From Cristatella mucedo (Eukaryota > Bryozoa > Phylactolaemata > Cristatellidae), in assembly GCA_009760855.2 (NCBI GenBank), contig WPIO01000434.1, positions 1 through 46,961 on the forward strand: a stretch of 46,961 nucleotides of DNA, in the 5' to 3' direction. Positions within the stretch are counted from its first letter, which is position 1; every line of letters starts with the position of its first letter. A program made the position numbers and the translations under genes. This document shows positions 1 to 12,174 of the stretch, piece after piece. The notes under the pieces were generated by a model. It worked only from the letters and a program-made list of their open reading frames with translations. It did no database searches and was not told where the DNA came from.

Positions 1-93
1 TTCAAAGCCGTGATCTATCGGGAAACGTTGATTTTGCCGGATGACTCGGTGACCGTGATTCGTTCATATCCTGCCCAGTCAGCAGCTGGCTGA
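1..93 (+). CDS. Possible 3' end of a gene entering from the left
   Basis: Frame 1 is open from the window edge to the TGA at 91-93 and reads FKAVIYRETLILPDDSVTVI and then RSYPAQSAAG. The composition looks coding, but 30 residues are too few to assign a family. It could be a terminal exon or chance. Confidence 0.25.
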   Translation, partial: FKAVIYRETLILPDDSVTVIRSYPAQSAAG

Positions 94-590
94 GGGGGAC
101 GCGACTGGTCCACGGGAGAGGGGCCATTTCAAAATTCACAGGAGTCCATGGGGCAGCACACAGTACTGCTCTCCAGTCTGTTCCTACCACTGCCTACATT
201 CCCGTTCCTCGCAGCTTGTCTGAGGCAATGCGTGGGCCACGCAACTTCGGTTGAAGCGGCTGCAGCCTCTGGATGCTACAAGCAGCAAACCGGCACGACC
301 TTGACCTCTTGCAGATCGAAGAGGGCAAGCGCTGTGCTGCTGCTCTTTATGGCTCTCTGGCGCATCACGTGTAGGTTGGCACCCTGATCGCGCTCCATTG
401 CAGGAAAGCTATGGCGCAGCATTTGCTTGTTCCGTCCTTTGCAAAGCGTTAATGAGCAGGTTGTTCCCGATAGCAGCCGTCGTTGGCAAGTGCATGAAAG
501 CTTAGAGAAGACAACTCTACAGCTGATTGACGCTCGGCATACGTACATGGAAGCGGCAAGGCCCCCCATGTGATTGGTTTTTTTCAAAGA
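94..590. other. Unassigned sequence
   Basis: Short open frames on both strands show no recognisable domain. Nothing else is seen. Confidence 0.4.
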
Positions 591-594
591 CGCT

Positions 595-766
595 CTTAGA
601 ACTCGTTTGTCTTACGTGTTGACACTGCTGCATGTCACCTCTAACCATGTCATGCACGATGACATGGTGCATATTACCACTAATCGTCGATTGTGCTTTC
701 TTTACAGCACATGTAAAGTGCCTAGAAAGTGATTCAGTTCTCCTAGGGCACTATACAAATGTATTG

Positions 767-802
<36 letters not shown>
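595..802 (+). mobile_element. LINE A 3' end with (ATT)n tail
   Basis: The stretch carries the family A 3' UTR (gttgacactgctgcatgtca, taaccatgtcat) and the conserved end gtaaagtgcctagaaagtga, then an (ATT)n tail at 769-802. The same order of blocks ends the copies at 5.7, 10.3, 31.9 and 32.8 kb. Confidence 0.75.
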
Positions 803-806
<4 letters not shown>

Positions 807-1795
807 CTTGACAGACTGCTCAAAGTTAGTATGGTGCTATATGAGTGTCAGTGCCATGCTGCCTCACACAGCAGCTGGGTCATAGTCCATCGGCTTGGCT
901 CATGTCAGTTCTTCAGCAAACAGTACTTCATTCCCAGCGGCAATTCGGTTAAAGCCACTAAAGCTGGCCTGCTGCTATGTACATGAGACTTTTCGATCGG
1001 CAGGTCTACATGTGTTGTTTTAGTTTAAAAATGCGACATCGAAAGTTTGGTTTGTCGTATGAGCATAGTGGACGTACAAGTAGGGGCGGGTCTCCTACCC
1101 ATTCTGCTTGCTATGGCCAAGAGGGCCGATAAAAGACCCCAGATCCTTGGCATGTTGAACCCCTTTCGCAAAACATATAGGCATGCAAAGTCGCAATCGT
1201 AAGGCTGGCCTTCTTTGAGAAGTCTGAGCAGGTGTCCGTTGACCATAGCAGTAGTAGTGGGTGTGCACGTTTGATATTAGGTGCACCTCAGGAGCAGCTG
1301 TGCTTGTAGGTTTCAAGTTCTAAGCTCAGATAAATCGCTGGCAAAACAGATGATGGACAAGTTTCCCTAGAAATTGCTTAACTTTGGGTAATGGAAATTC
1401 GACTAGTCGCAGATGCTTTCAAAGCTATTGGTCCATTTTGTAGTCATTCACATCACTCGACAGGTTTTTCTTGTGAGGAGCTGAGTTTTAGATGCGTTTA
1501 CGTTTTTGTCGATCACACGATCTTTAGCTGCCCGAACAAAAGGACCCAGTTTGCTGCTAATTGCCAGGTCATGGCTGAGCTAGATAAATACTGTGTACGC
1601 CGATTCCACAGTGTGTCACTTCTCAAGCCTTTGCTGGGGTGACTTGCCTTTTGTGGAATCCTTGCCTTTGAAATTCTTTGCTCTTTCGTAGAAATAAATC
1701 TCTTTCTAGGTATGCACTTCTCATTCGCTGGAAAGAAAGCATATCGTGTGATTGGTGATAACATACACAATGGTAGCATGCATTAGCACCTAAAG
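803..1795. other. Unassigned sequence
   Basis: No recognisable gene or repeat is seen; open frames are under 90 codons and unconvincing. Confidence 0.4.
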
Positions 1796-2190
1796 GACAA
1801 TTCAGATGGATGGAGCAAATGCTGCAAAGAAGTGGGTTTTAGCTTCCTTTTAGATATCGTCTAGTCAGTCAGCGGATGTCGTGTAATCAGTCGGGGTGAT
1901 TTCCAGGCTTAAAAGAGCTTAGGAACTGAAGGCACGATTTTCAAAGGATTTGACATAGGTTGGAAGCACAGCTAAGTCACTTGAATTGGAAGAGAAAGTA
2001 GTGCGATGGAACGCCTGATTACTTGGTATTTCAAACAGGTCGGCAGGAGAATAAAGGGATCTAAATGAGAGTGCATGAACCTTTAAGTCGATAGAGTGCT
2101 TGCTGTAGAGCTAGTGCAGGTCGGCATAATGTGGCAGCTGCAACGTTCACGACAGAGAATCCTAGCCATAGACTTAAGCAGCACTAACTG
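1796..2190 (-). mobile_element. LINE A fragment
   Basis: This part matches the 3' half of the minus-strand copy at 44.1-44.5 kb in order: gcacgatttt(c)caaaggatttga, gtagtgcgatg, aataaagggatct, gagctagtgcaggtcggca, atgtggcagctgcaacgttcac. It is diverged and lacks the 3' tail. Confidence 0.6.
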
Positions 2191-2249
2191 TAAGTGGCCG
2201 GAGGATCTGCAAGTCGCACAAGATCTGAGTCGCTAAGTCTGGAGGACAT

Positions 2250-3018
<769 letters not shown>

Positions 3019-3020
3019 TT

Positions 3021-3158
3021 AAAATAAATAAATCCTAGCTGATTAAACAGCCTCTCTTTGTATAGTGACAGAAGAGCCTTTAAGGCTAATCGAACCCACG
3101 ACCTCGGGACCGAGGTTATGAAATCAACCGCCTTACCTAGTGTGCCATCACGGCTCAC
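3021..3158 (-). mobile_element. tRNA-derived SINE (type 1)
   Basis: Read on the minus strand it starts gtgagccgtgatggcacact, has an A-box-like region and the B-box ggtcgtgggttcgat, then ggctcttctgtcactataca and an (ATTT)n end. Another copy lies at 20,421-20,616 and related plus-strand copies at 8.4 and 42.3 kb. Confidence 0.75.
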
Positions 3159-4030
3159 ATATTGTAGCTCGTCGAAAGTCCAAGTGCCTTTTGATGTGCG
3201 CAGCCACAAGAGTTTGATTGGGATAGCAAAGGGAAAGTGAAAGCATAGCTGGGTCAGGAGGCCATAGTCGAGGAAGTGGCTAGAACGGAATTAGCAAAGC
3301 AGTACAACTGCTGAGGATGCACCATAGTCGGCAGCAGCAGGAGCAGTGATTAAGATGTTGCTGGGTAAAGAATCCTGGAAGTGGGTTCCACAGTCTTGTA
3401 CCTGGTGAGCCAGAGCTTCCACTTGCCCACGGTCTGTAAGTGAAAGGGCAGAACCACTAATTCATTGCCTCCTGCTGCCCTGAGATGAACCGTGGGCAGC
3501 AGGAGGCTGAAGCAGGTGTAGCATTTCGGCCTGGTACGAAGGACCCAATCATCGGTGTGGAGCCAGAGTAAGAATGTTTACTCCATATCCGTTTGCTCAG
3601 CCGGTTGTTTTGTGAGCCAGCTGGGGGAAAACCTGCCTCTTTGATGTAGATGGGTTGCCTTCGTCAGTCATCCTGCACTAGTTTAACCTTCGAACAACAA
3701 ACAGCAGGATAATTCAATTAAGCTCATCCAGTGGCAGTTCAGGGCTGAATGACTTGCTCATGCTGAAGAGGCCTCGGTGAGCCGTGGTGGTTTGACAATG
3801 CCAGTCACCAACCGAGGCCCGACCACACAGGCTTCACAGAGGATACTTGGTGAGCTGAAGTCAAGGAAAATTGAGCTCGGTGCCGGGAAAAATGAACTCG
3901 CTCGCAGGAAACAGCTACTCGATTCTAGACCATCTAGCTGCAAGCCTGTTGTCGGACCACTGTCAGAATCTGTATTTCAGTATTGTTACTACCAGCTGGC
4001 ATGCCTTTTTAGCTACTAACAACTCGGCTT
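3159..4030. other. Unassigned sequence
   Basis: An 80-codon plus frame at 3,777-4,019 has a Lys/Glu/Arg-rich middle but no recognisable domain. Nothing else is seen. Confidence 0.35.
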
Positions 4031-4071
4031 GGAGAGAGTGAGTGAGTGAGTGAGAGAGAGAGAGAGAGAAA

Positions 4072-4130
<59 letters not shown>

Positions 4131-4137
4131 TGAGAGT
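4031..4137. repeat. (GAGT)n/(AG)n microsatellite
   Basis: A compound run: GAGT units, then AG units with two AAAG interruptions. Confidence 0.98.
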
Positions 4138-4304
4138 GCACCCGTGTCTGCTTGCACGTGTGTGACTCAGCCAGCCTCTGTAATATGCTCTCCAGTAAGC
4201 AGCATAGATGGGTTGCATGGCTGCAGGTAAATTACCGGTTTATTTGTTTGTGCCTTTGTAGTCCTTTCAACGTGTGGGTTTTTGTGTGGGGTGACAGCAG
4301 GTGA

Positions 4305-5705
4305 CCAGCAACAAAATTCTTGTAAACTCTGGACCTTGTTTCCACTGTCCTGCTTCTACGAGGGAGTGCATAGATCTGCTACTGCCATGCTCAACTAACA
4401 TTGTAACTATGTCATTAGCCTCAGGTCGTGTCCCAACACCTTTCAAAAAGGCTGTAGTCAGGCCACTACTTTTGAAAGCTACACTAGACCAAGAGAACTA
4501 GGGCAACTTCTGCCCAGCCTCTCTTCTACGGTTCCTATAAAAGACACTGGAACTAGTTGTGGCAGACCTGTTGAGCTATTATATTGAAACTTCAAACCTA
4601 GCTAGTACGTTGCAGTCTGGTTTTAGAGCTAATCACTCCATTGAATCAGCATTGTTTTTTGGCATAGGACGACCTTATTAGGAATGCAGACTTACACAGA
4701 GCCTCTCTTCCTTGTTTTGCTCAATCTTTCGGCAGCTGTTGATACTATCGATCACAAATTGAATGACGGTAAAACCAACTTACTAGTTATGGGCTAACCA
4801 AGTGTGATCGAGGAATTGGAAAACCTAATGGTCTAAATCGGCTCTGCCAGGAATATCTCGTAGTGCATCTGCAGACATATAGGTGTCCTGTTCCAATGTG
4901 ACCTTTCTTTAGACGACCACATTAGTTCCACAGTCAAGTCTGCCTACTTTCAGCTAAATAACATTGCTTCAATTCGAGTTTGTTTAGACAGCGATAGTAC
5001 ATCTAAATTGGCCCATGCATTTGTGACATCCCGACTCGACTTCTGTAACTCACTGCTTGTTGGTCTACCGGCCTATGCCATCAGGTGCTTGCAGCTGGTG
5101 CAAAACGCAGCAGCTAGGCTTGTCTGTCGTGAGCATTGCAGTTGCTACATCACACCACTTCTTGCCGACCTGCACTGGCTCCCAGTCAAGCAGTGCATCG
5201 ACTTTAATGTTCTGTAACTCACTTTTAGTTACCCTCATTCTCAGGCTTCAGCCTACCTGTCGGATCTACTCCACTAACCAGGCTAGGCATAATATCACCC
5301 ACTTTTTCAAATCAAATTGATTAGCTACACCTCATATGAATATCAGATCCTTTGGAGACGTGCCTTTCGATTTTATGCTCCCAAATCCTGGAAGTCATTC
5401 TCGACTGACGTCAAGACATCCCCTGACTTGGCAACATTTAAAAAGAAGCTAAAAATGCACACTTTTATCTTAGTGTTAAGTGGGCCCATGCGAATCATCC
5501 TTGTGTGCTAATGGGTGCTGACACTGCATACTGTTATCAACCATATTTGCATGTTGACCCTCTAACGTGTCAGATCTAACCATGTTAGCTTGTTGACATT
5601 GAGCATGCTAACACTAAACATTTGATAATACTTTATGGCAAATGTAAAGGATCTAGAAAGAGATTATTCTCTCTAGGGTTGCTATGCAAATGCTTTATAT
5701 CTACT
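4305..5705 (+). mobile_element. LINE A copy, degenerate, with 3' tail
   Basis: The start encodes SLASGRVPTPFKKAVVRPLL, the N-terminal reverse transcriptase block. Later parts encode FVTSRLDFCNSLLVGLPAYA and LQLVQNAAARLVC, typical of the CR1/L2 C-terminal region. The catalytic core is largely deleted (about 4,750-4,800) and many stops interrupt the frame. The 3' end at 5,640-5,705 has the family tail, here with poor (ATT)n. Confidence 0.8.
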
Positions 5706-6466
5706 AATTAAAAGGAGAAGTCCTTATGCCGCAAGACGCACATTCACATGGCAAGATGGCGCAGCGTTGTCTTCCGTGACAGAACTACATGACGCTTCGA
5801 AGCGAGTCCACAGGCAGTGAGCTGCTTGTTATTAATATTAAAATAAGCTCCAAGAATGCATTCACTTGACTTGACGTTATGGGCTGATGGGATGTGTGCT
5901 GTGATGTGCTGACTTACTCGATGCTTGAAGGCTACGCCTCGATTGATTTGTTGGTCGATGGCTGTGTTGGCCTCCACGTGTTGTCTAGCAAACTGCATCC
6001 TGTGGTTGTTGGCTGTCCCTCGGGCTCAACCAACTTGGCCCTGCCGTCTCGGTCCTCAGGTTTACCGGCCGGCTCACTCTAGCCAGTAACTAGCAGGCGT
6101 TCTTTCTTTGCAGCAGCTGCCCGAGTGGTGAAAAGGTGCTTCCGGAAGCTTCTGCTGTCTGTCATTAGCCCCAGTGTGACACTGAGACACCATCCGCACG
6201 CCAGCCAGACGGCATCTCCGAGCAAGCAAAGGAAATCTCATCTTCGAGCGTGACCCTGCCACTACGTGACCCTATCACCACGTGACCCTTCGATCACCTG
6301 CCTGTGGCCACCGCTGCGTGAGCGGACTGAGCTGCCAGCGCCGCCGAAAGCAGAGCGAGCTGCTGCCTCCGCCGCTGCCGGCAGCCTTAGGCAGTACCTG
6401 CCGCCTCAGCGGCCACCGATACTGCTTCCGGTTCGTCATTCGACGAACACGGCTCTGATCCTCGCT
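5706..6466. other. Unassigned sequence upstream of the membrane-protein gene
   Basis: It could contain a promoter or first exon, but no TATA box or clear start is seen. CACGTGACCCT-type repeats occur at 6,264-6,290. Confidence 0.35.
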
Positions 6467-6563
6467 ATGCTCGCTAACTTGCTGGCCCTCGTGACAGCTG
6501 CAGCCGTTCTGCCGACTGTGCAGCCGCAGCCGAAGCCCTCCAGTGCCCCAGTGACCAGTGCAG
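6467..6563 (+). CDS. Signal-peptide-like frame, possible N-terminus of the membrane protein
   Basis: A frame with Met at 6467 reads MLANLLALVTAAAVLPTVQP, a plausible cleaved signal peptide, followed by a Pro/Ser-rich stretch. It lies directly upstream of the Ser/Thr-rich exon but in a different frame (+1 shift needed). Either there is an indel in this sequence or the likeness is accidental. The frame is also open upstream to 6266. Confidence 0.35.
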
Positions 6564-6813
6564 CTACGAGCAAAGGCCACGGCACAATCCATGACAGCAG
6601 CTGCCTCCACAGCTGGCCGACAAAGCACGACTGTCACGTCATCTCGTGCGGTAACTGCGTCGCTGTCCTCGACTGTGCGCTCGAGCACATCGCGTCTCCC
6701 GACGGCAAACGTAACCAGTGGCAACGCGGCATCAACGTCGGCCGCAGGTTTAGGTGGGAGCACAGCTTCGGCCAGGCCTTCTACCCCAGTCGGGCCACAA
6801 AGCACACGACCCG
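6564..6813 (+). CDS. Ser/Thr-rich (mucin-like) exon
   Basis: In this frame the 250 nt encode a low-complexity Ser/Thr/Ala segment, for example STVRSSTSRLPTANVTSGNA. The other two plus frames lack this bias. The donor cccg|gtaagt is strong. The acceptor agtgcag|cta is weak, and an in-frame TGA at 6552-6554 limits the exon upstream. It leaves in phase 1, matching the transmembrane exon. Confidence 0.5.
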
Positions 6814-9800
6814 GTAAGTCACTCGGTGTTCTCTGAAGTAGCCAAACTGAAGGCACTGAAGGCGCCGTAAATGCCTTCCTGTCGTCGCGATTCGCCGCTA
6901 CGGCGGTCACCATGGCGCCGTGGATAGTGAACGTAGTACGTTTGTTGATAGACGTCGAAGAGGTGCGGCCTGCTCAAGCGGTTTTCTCCTCTGAATGCAA
7001 ATGAGAGCCAGTGAAGCAGCTGAGATACCTGGGATACGAGGCGACTCTGCTTCTCTGCAGTCTGCGATTAGTCTGAACCGTTGAACAGGCGGCCTCTGTA
7101 TCTGTAGTACCTGTCGGTCGGAGCATGTTGCGAGTGACTGAGGCAGCTGGCCATCGCATTGCAGCAAATATCTGCTGACAGCGGTGTGCACGCTAGCTCG
7201 TTGTGGACCCGAGCGAGTGGTGCACGCTCACAGCGAGCCCCAGCGTGCCTCTTGCTAGTTTAATGTGAGTTTTGAAAAAAAGAAGCTCTTCCAACTCTTC
7301 CGAATTATTAGCAGTGAAAATTTACATCATAATTCACGTCGTGAAGTGAAAATGCCAATGACATTATTGCATTGCTTGCTTTCGAAAAAGATTTTTTTGC
7401 CAGCAACGAGGCTGCACCAGCTCCTTGTCCCGACAGTGGAATCAGACCGACGTGTCCCTTCTGCCACCATCCGCCCCCTGTCGCGAATGTTCAGGTCATA
7501 GAGGATGTAGCAGTGCGGCACCGAGACCGTGACCTGACGGACGCTGAGAGCGCTCTCACTGAATGCTGTTCCTCGTGACGAGCGAATGAAGTGGTCCACG
7601 GAGCAGGCGGAGCAGTGCGGCCACGATCGTCTTGTACACTACTGCCAACGTTCAGTATCGTGAGGAAAGAGCCACTATTTCGTCAAAGAGCCATAAGTTC
7701 GTCTCTCGAAGAACACTGCTTATTTTGTGCCCATAATCTTCACAGTATTTGCATTTCGGGGATGGAACGGGCGTTCTGCAGTCGGTCGGTCCTCGCCGTG
7801 ACACCAACGTTTAAGGAAGCGGGCTGAACAAGTTCGTGCGCGCAAGCGGTTGCGAACGTGAACGTCTCAGCGCAGCCCTCCTCCCCCTACTTTTTTCTCC
7901 ATCCATCCATCCACCCACCGTCAGTCCACTGATGCCTTCTGTGCACTATCAGCTGTAGAACGTTCTTCGAATTCTGATCGTTCTTCTGCCCGGATTGCTC
8001 GTGAGTACAGAGAATTTTCTTTTAATCCTACCAGCTCTTGCAAGAAGCTACTTTTGGGATTCTAGGAGAGGCAATTGGCAGAAAAATCAGAGGCCAGGGG
8101 GCTGGGGATCAGCACGCAAGCCTGGCTAAGCGTGTGCCGGTGGATTCTCCCAGTTTTTTCTGGACGGCTCGCACGTCGAGATGCGGCGGCTGCTGCATCT
8201 CGACGAGCGGAGATGAGCAGAGAAGTGTGCATTGCTGCACATAAAGCTTGCTAGCCTTTTATCTGGACTGCTCTTAGAGGCTGGGCTGAGCAGCGATGCT
8301 GAAAACAACGCTGGCTCTCGCTGCCTTGTCTGACCGTGGCTTTAGCAGCTTAGCTGCGGGTGTGAGCTCGTGCTTGGCATTACCCTAGCGCCAGCATTTT
8401 TGCCCACACTCAGCAAGGTGGATGGAGGTCCGCGACAGCCCAGCAGCAGGACGTGTGCAGGTGCTCGCTCTTCACGACCGAGGTTGTGGGTTCGAATCAT
8501 GCAGTGGGCGATCTTTTATTACCAACTGCAAATGGTGGTGATAGCCGTTAGGGTCTCCTGCTAGTATACGAATAAGGCTGTTAAGCCAGCAGCTAATATT
8601 TATTTATTTAAGGCGCTTGCACTTCATGACACAAGTCGCGGGTTTGAGAGTCGTGCAGCAGGCTTTTTCTTTTCTGTCCACTGCGTGCGGGTAATAACCA
8701 CTAAGGCTCTTTTGATGCTTTATACACGAGGCTGCATTGAATTGGTAAAGCCTTTTACTTTGCTTCAGCCCTGGAGAGAGTGGCCTCCTCAGGTGACGTA
8801 CCACCTCAGCTGCGCGTACCTTCACCTAACGTAGTCGTAATACCTTCTTTTACTCTTGAGATTTTTGCCTTGACTGTGCGAGCTGTCCTATTATACATTC
8901 ACTATAAAAGGACCTAGTTAGCTCAAAATATAATGTCACCATTAGCCAGTGCCCACCGTCGGTCGTTCTTTGGACTGTCTATGTACGAGAGCCTCTCCGT
9001 GACCTTTGGCTGCTACATCTAACTCTTGTCCTTTGTAACGTCGAGCCGTAAGTGACTTGCAGTATCTGATACCGATTCCACTAGTTTACAACCGAATGAC
9101 GTGCTCACTGTGACATAGGACGAAGTGTAGTGTGAACCGCCATTACTGGAGCTCGTGGCTCTGCAGCCCAGCTGCAGAGCCGGGAGGTGGGCGGAGGGGG
9201 CACTTGCCCTCCCACAGAACGAGGCAGCAGCCAGGGCAGCCCCCCTATACATATGCAGCCCCGCCTGATCATCGCCAGCGACGAAATTAGGTCCCACTTC
9301 CACTCGACGAGCAACAGCAGACAGACAGAGTTCTTGTCGAAAAACACCATGACTTTGAGCTAAACACCTTCTTTGCTCGTGGTTCTTTCCCTCCCTGTTA
9401 CGTAATAAGAGTGTACATGTTGAGTATTTTTTGTTCATGTTGCGTATTATTTTATTACGTAATAAGAGTGTACGCAGGGAGCGGTCGCACACCAACACGG
9501 CGAGCATAGAGCACTATGCTGCATGGCAGTAAGCAACTGATTGTTGTGGATATCCAGAAAGAGAGGCACATCGATCGATGCATATCGATGTGCGTGCAGT
9601 GTGACGTGGTAATGTCGGTTGTGGGCACGGCCAGATGCGATCCTGATGGCCCCACGTGTGGCAAAGATTAGGGCAGCCTTCTGCTGCTCTCTGCCGAACC
9701 GATTCATTGCAAGTGGACTCATCCCGGTGACCTTCTCAACCGTGTGCTGCTTTAGGCTGAAGCTCGCTATGCCATCTCGCCGCCCCATCCGGCATCGTTC

Positions 9801-12131
9801 GGTAAGGGTGCTCTCGCTAGCGTCACATTTCAGTGCCCTTCGCGTCTCCGCAAAGTGCAGTGCAGCTACCTCCTTCCTGCTGTATTGCTGCTAGCCGCGA
9901 AGCTCAAAGGAAACAAGCAAAAATAATCCCTTCATTCTCTGGCACCATCTGGTGACTTATTAGAACTAGACTCCCACCAGGCCAGGCATCGTGTCACCTG
10001 CTTTTTTTTAATCAAATCGTTTAGCTATGCCTCGATTGAACCTCGGTCTTATGGAGACCCTGCTTTTAGCTCATGTGGTCCCAAAGCCAGGAACTCACTT
10101 CTGACTGTGATCACGACTCCTCGTATTTACGTGCTGCCCATTGCGTGTCACGGCTAACTAATGTAATCTAGCTAATGTAATGAACGTCGGCATTGTGCAT
10201 GCTACCACTGACCGTTCGACCGTGCTTCCTTTACAGCACATGTAAAGTGCCTAGAAAGAGACGAGGTTCTCTGTGAGCACTATGCAAATGTATTATTATT
10301 AGTATTTAATGGTGACGTGGCAGTGAAGTAGCGGTTTGCAAAGCGTGCTTCATAGAGCGCCTGGTGCCCTGGGCAGGGAGAGAAGGTGAATGAGAAGGCC
10401 TCGGCAAGTCGCTGCTCGGCCGGGCCTCTCGTACGGACGCACACGTTGCACGGAGTTTGCGCCGGCTCGCGGTTCGTCTGCTCCCCCGTCGGTCGCTTTC
10501 AGTTGCCTGCACCGTCGGCTGCCAGTCGACAGCAGAGAGAACGGAGGCGCTCCGCTCTCTCTGCCTGCACCGCCCCCCCGGCATGGATGCAGCGGCCGAA
10601 CTGCACTGCGCGAGCTGTTTGCTGGTTGACCAGTCGCCGCTGCACGCCACTGTCGACTTCGCCGAAGCCGCCGAAGCGCCGATTCTCCGCCCGTGCCATC
10701 CAGGCCGCTATATCCGCGCCCAATCGGCCGTTTCAGGCGCAGACCGAGCGGCCATCGACACCGCCACGCAGCAGCTCACCGTCGTGCTCTCGTCGGTTCT
10801 GGGCGGCCTCGTCGCCGCCCTAGCGGTCATCGTCGCCGTCGTGGTCCTCCTGAGAAGGCGTCGACGCTCCACGTGCTGTTGCAGGCGACAGCGCTCGACG
10901 TAAGCGAAGCTGCCCGGCCATGTGCAGAGCGCCGGCGTGAGCGCCAATCTGCCGCTGCCAATCTGCCACGGCCGCCGGTGCGTGCATCGTCTGCTATCGT
11001 CGTGCAATGCTGCCCGTGCCCTCCTCCCAACCGCCGGCCCGCCGCTTGTCGCCTCGACCAGCGCGGTGGAGCGGTGGCGGCGCCTCTCGAGTGGCGGCAG
11101 CCGGCTGCTGCTGCTCGCCGAGCCGCTTGACGTTGAACTGCAGGCGCCCAGCACGCGCCTTCCCCGTTTCGTTTCGTTGCTGTCCGCAGTGGCCTGCAGC
11201 TGGCTCCTCAGAGCAATCCGGGTGGCAAGCGCGAGCCGGCAGCGCCCTCCGCCGTATATGGCACGGGTGTGGCAGAGCGCGACCCGCTGCGACCGGCGGC
11301 GCAGTCGCCCGAGCATGCGATCATTGCCTTGGACAACATGGAGTACATGCAGACAGGCCGACTGCTGTCGACGCTGTCCGACGACGTCGAAGACGAGCGC
11401 TGCATCGTCGCCAGCGTGCCGCCGGTGATAGATCGGGTGAGGTCACGGGCTGGCGGGCATGAGCTGGTGTCGAGGGCAGCCAGCAGAGGCTGCCCCTTTT
11501 GCCGATGTAATCCCCGATTGCTCGATCGATGCCTCCATTTCTATGCAGATGACGCCCTGCCCTACTGCATGTGTGCTTTGATTCGTCCGTGCCGTCAAGC
11601 ACCTCGAACTCTCTTAACTCCCTTGTCGCATGCAGTGCAGACATTTGCACTCGGAGGATAGGAGGATGGAGAGTCCTCAAATTGAATTACGATAAAACCG
11701 GCTTACAAGCTTTAGGCAAGCCAAGTGTTGCTCAGAAATTGGAAGGCCTAATTCTCAAAATGGGCTTGGCCAGCATATCTATTGTGGCATCTGCTAATTA
11801 TGGGCTAACATGGCATTACTCAGAAAACGAAAAGCCTAGCCCTCAAAGTGGGCTTTCACCAGCATATCTTGTGTAGTGTCTGCAAGCAATCTGGGTGTCC
11901 TGGTACAAAGTGACCTTTCACTAGATGACCACAACAGCTCCACAGTCTAGTCTGCCTACTTCAAGCTATAATTCATTTGTATAGTGCCATAAGAGAACTT
12001 AATCTCTAGTTTGGCGCTTCACGTATGCCACGGGCCTCTCACCGCGACCTTGGTCGGGGCGAGCATCTTAACCACTGAACCAACACAGATTCATATATGT
12101 ATATATATGCATATATATATATTCATATATA

Positions 12132-12174
<43 letters not shown>

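Noticed and set aside
6275-6913. Minus-strand 212-codon frame
   Set aside because: Overlaps the Ser/Thr-rich exon with a strong plus-strand donor; no recognisable domain.
8452-8610. tRNA gene
   Set aside because: A B-box is present, but there is no full cloverleaf, and the sequence recurs with an ATTT tail, so it is a SINE.
10708-11316. Minus-strand 202-codon Arg/Ser-rich frame
   Set aside because: GC-rich shadow of the transmembrane and tail exons on the plus strand.
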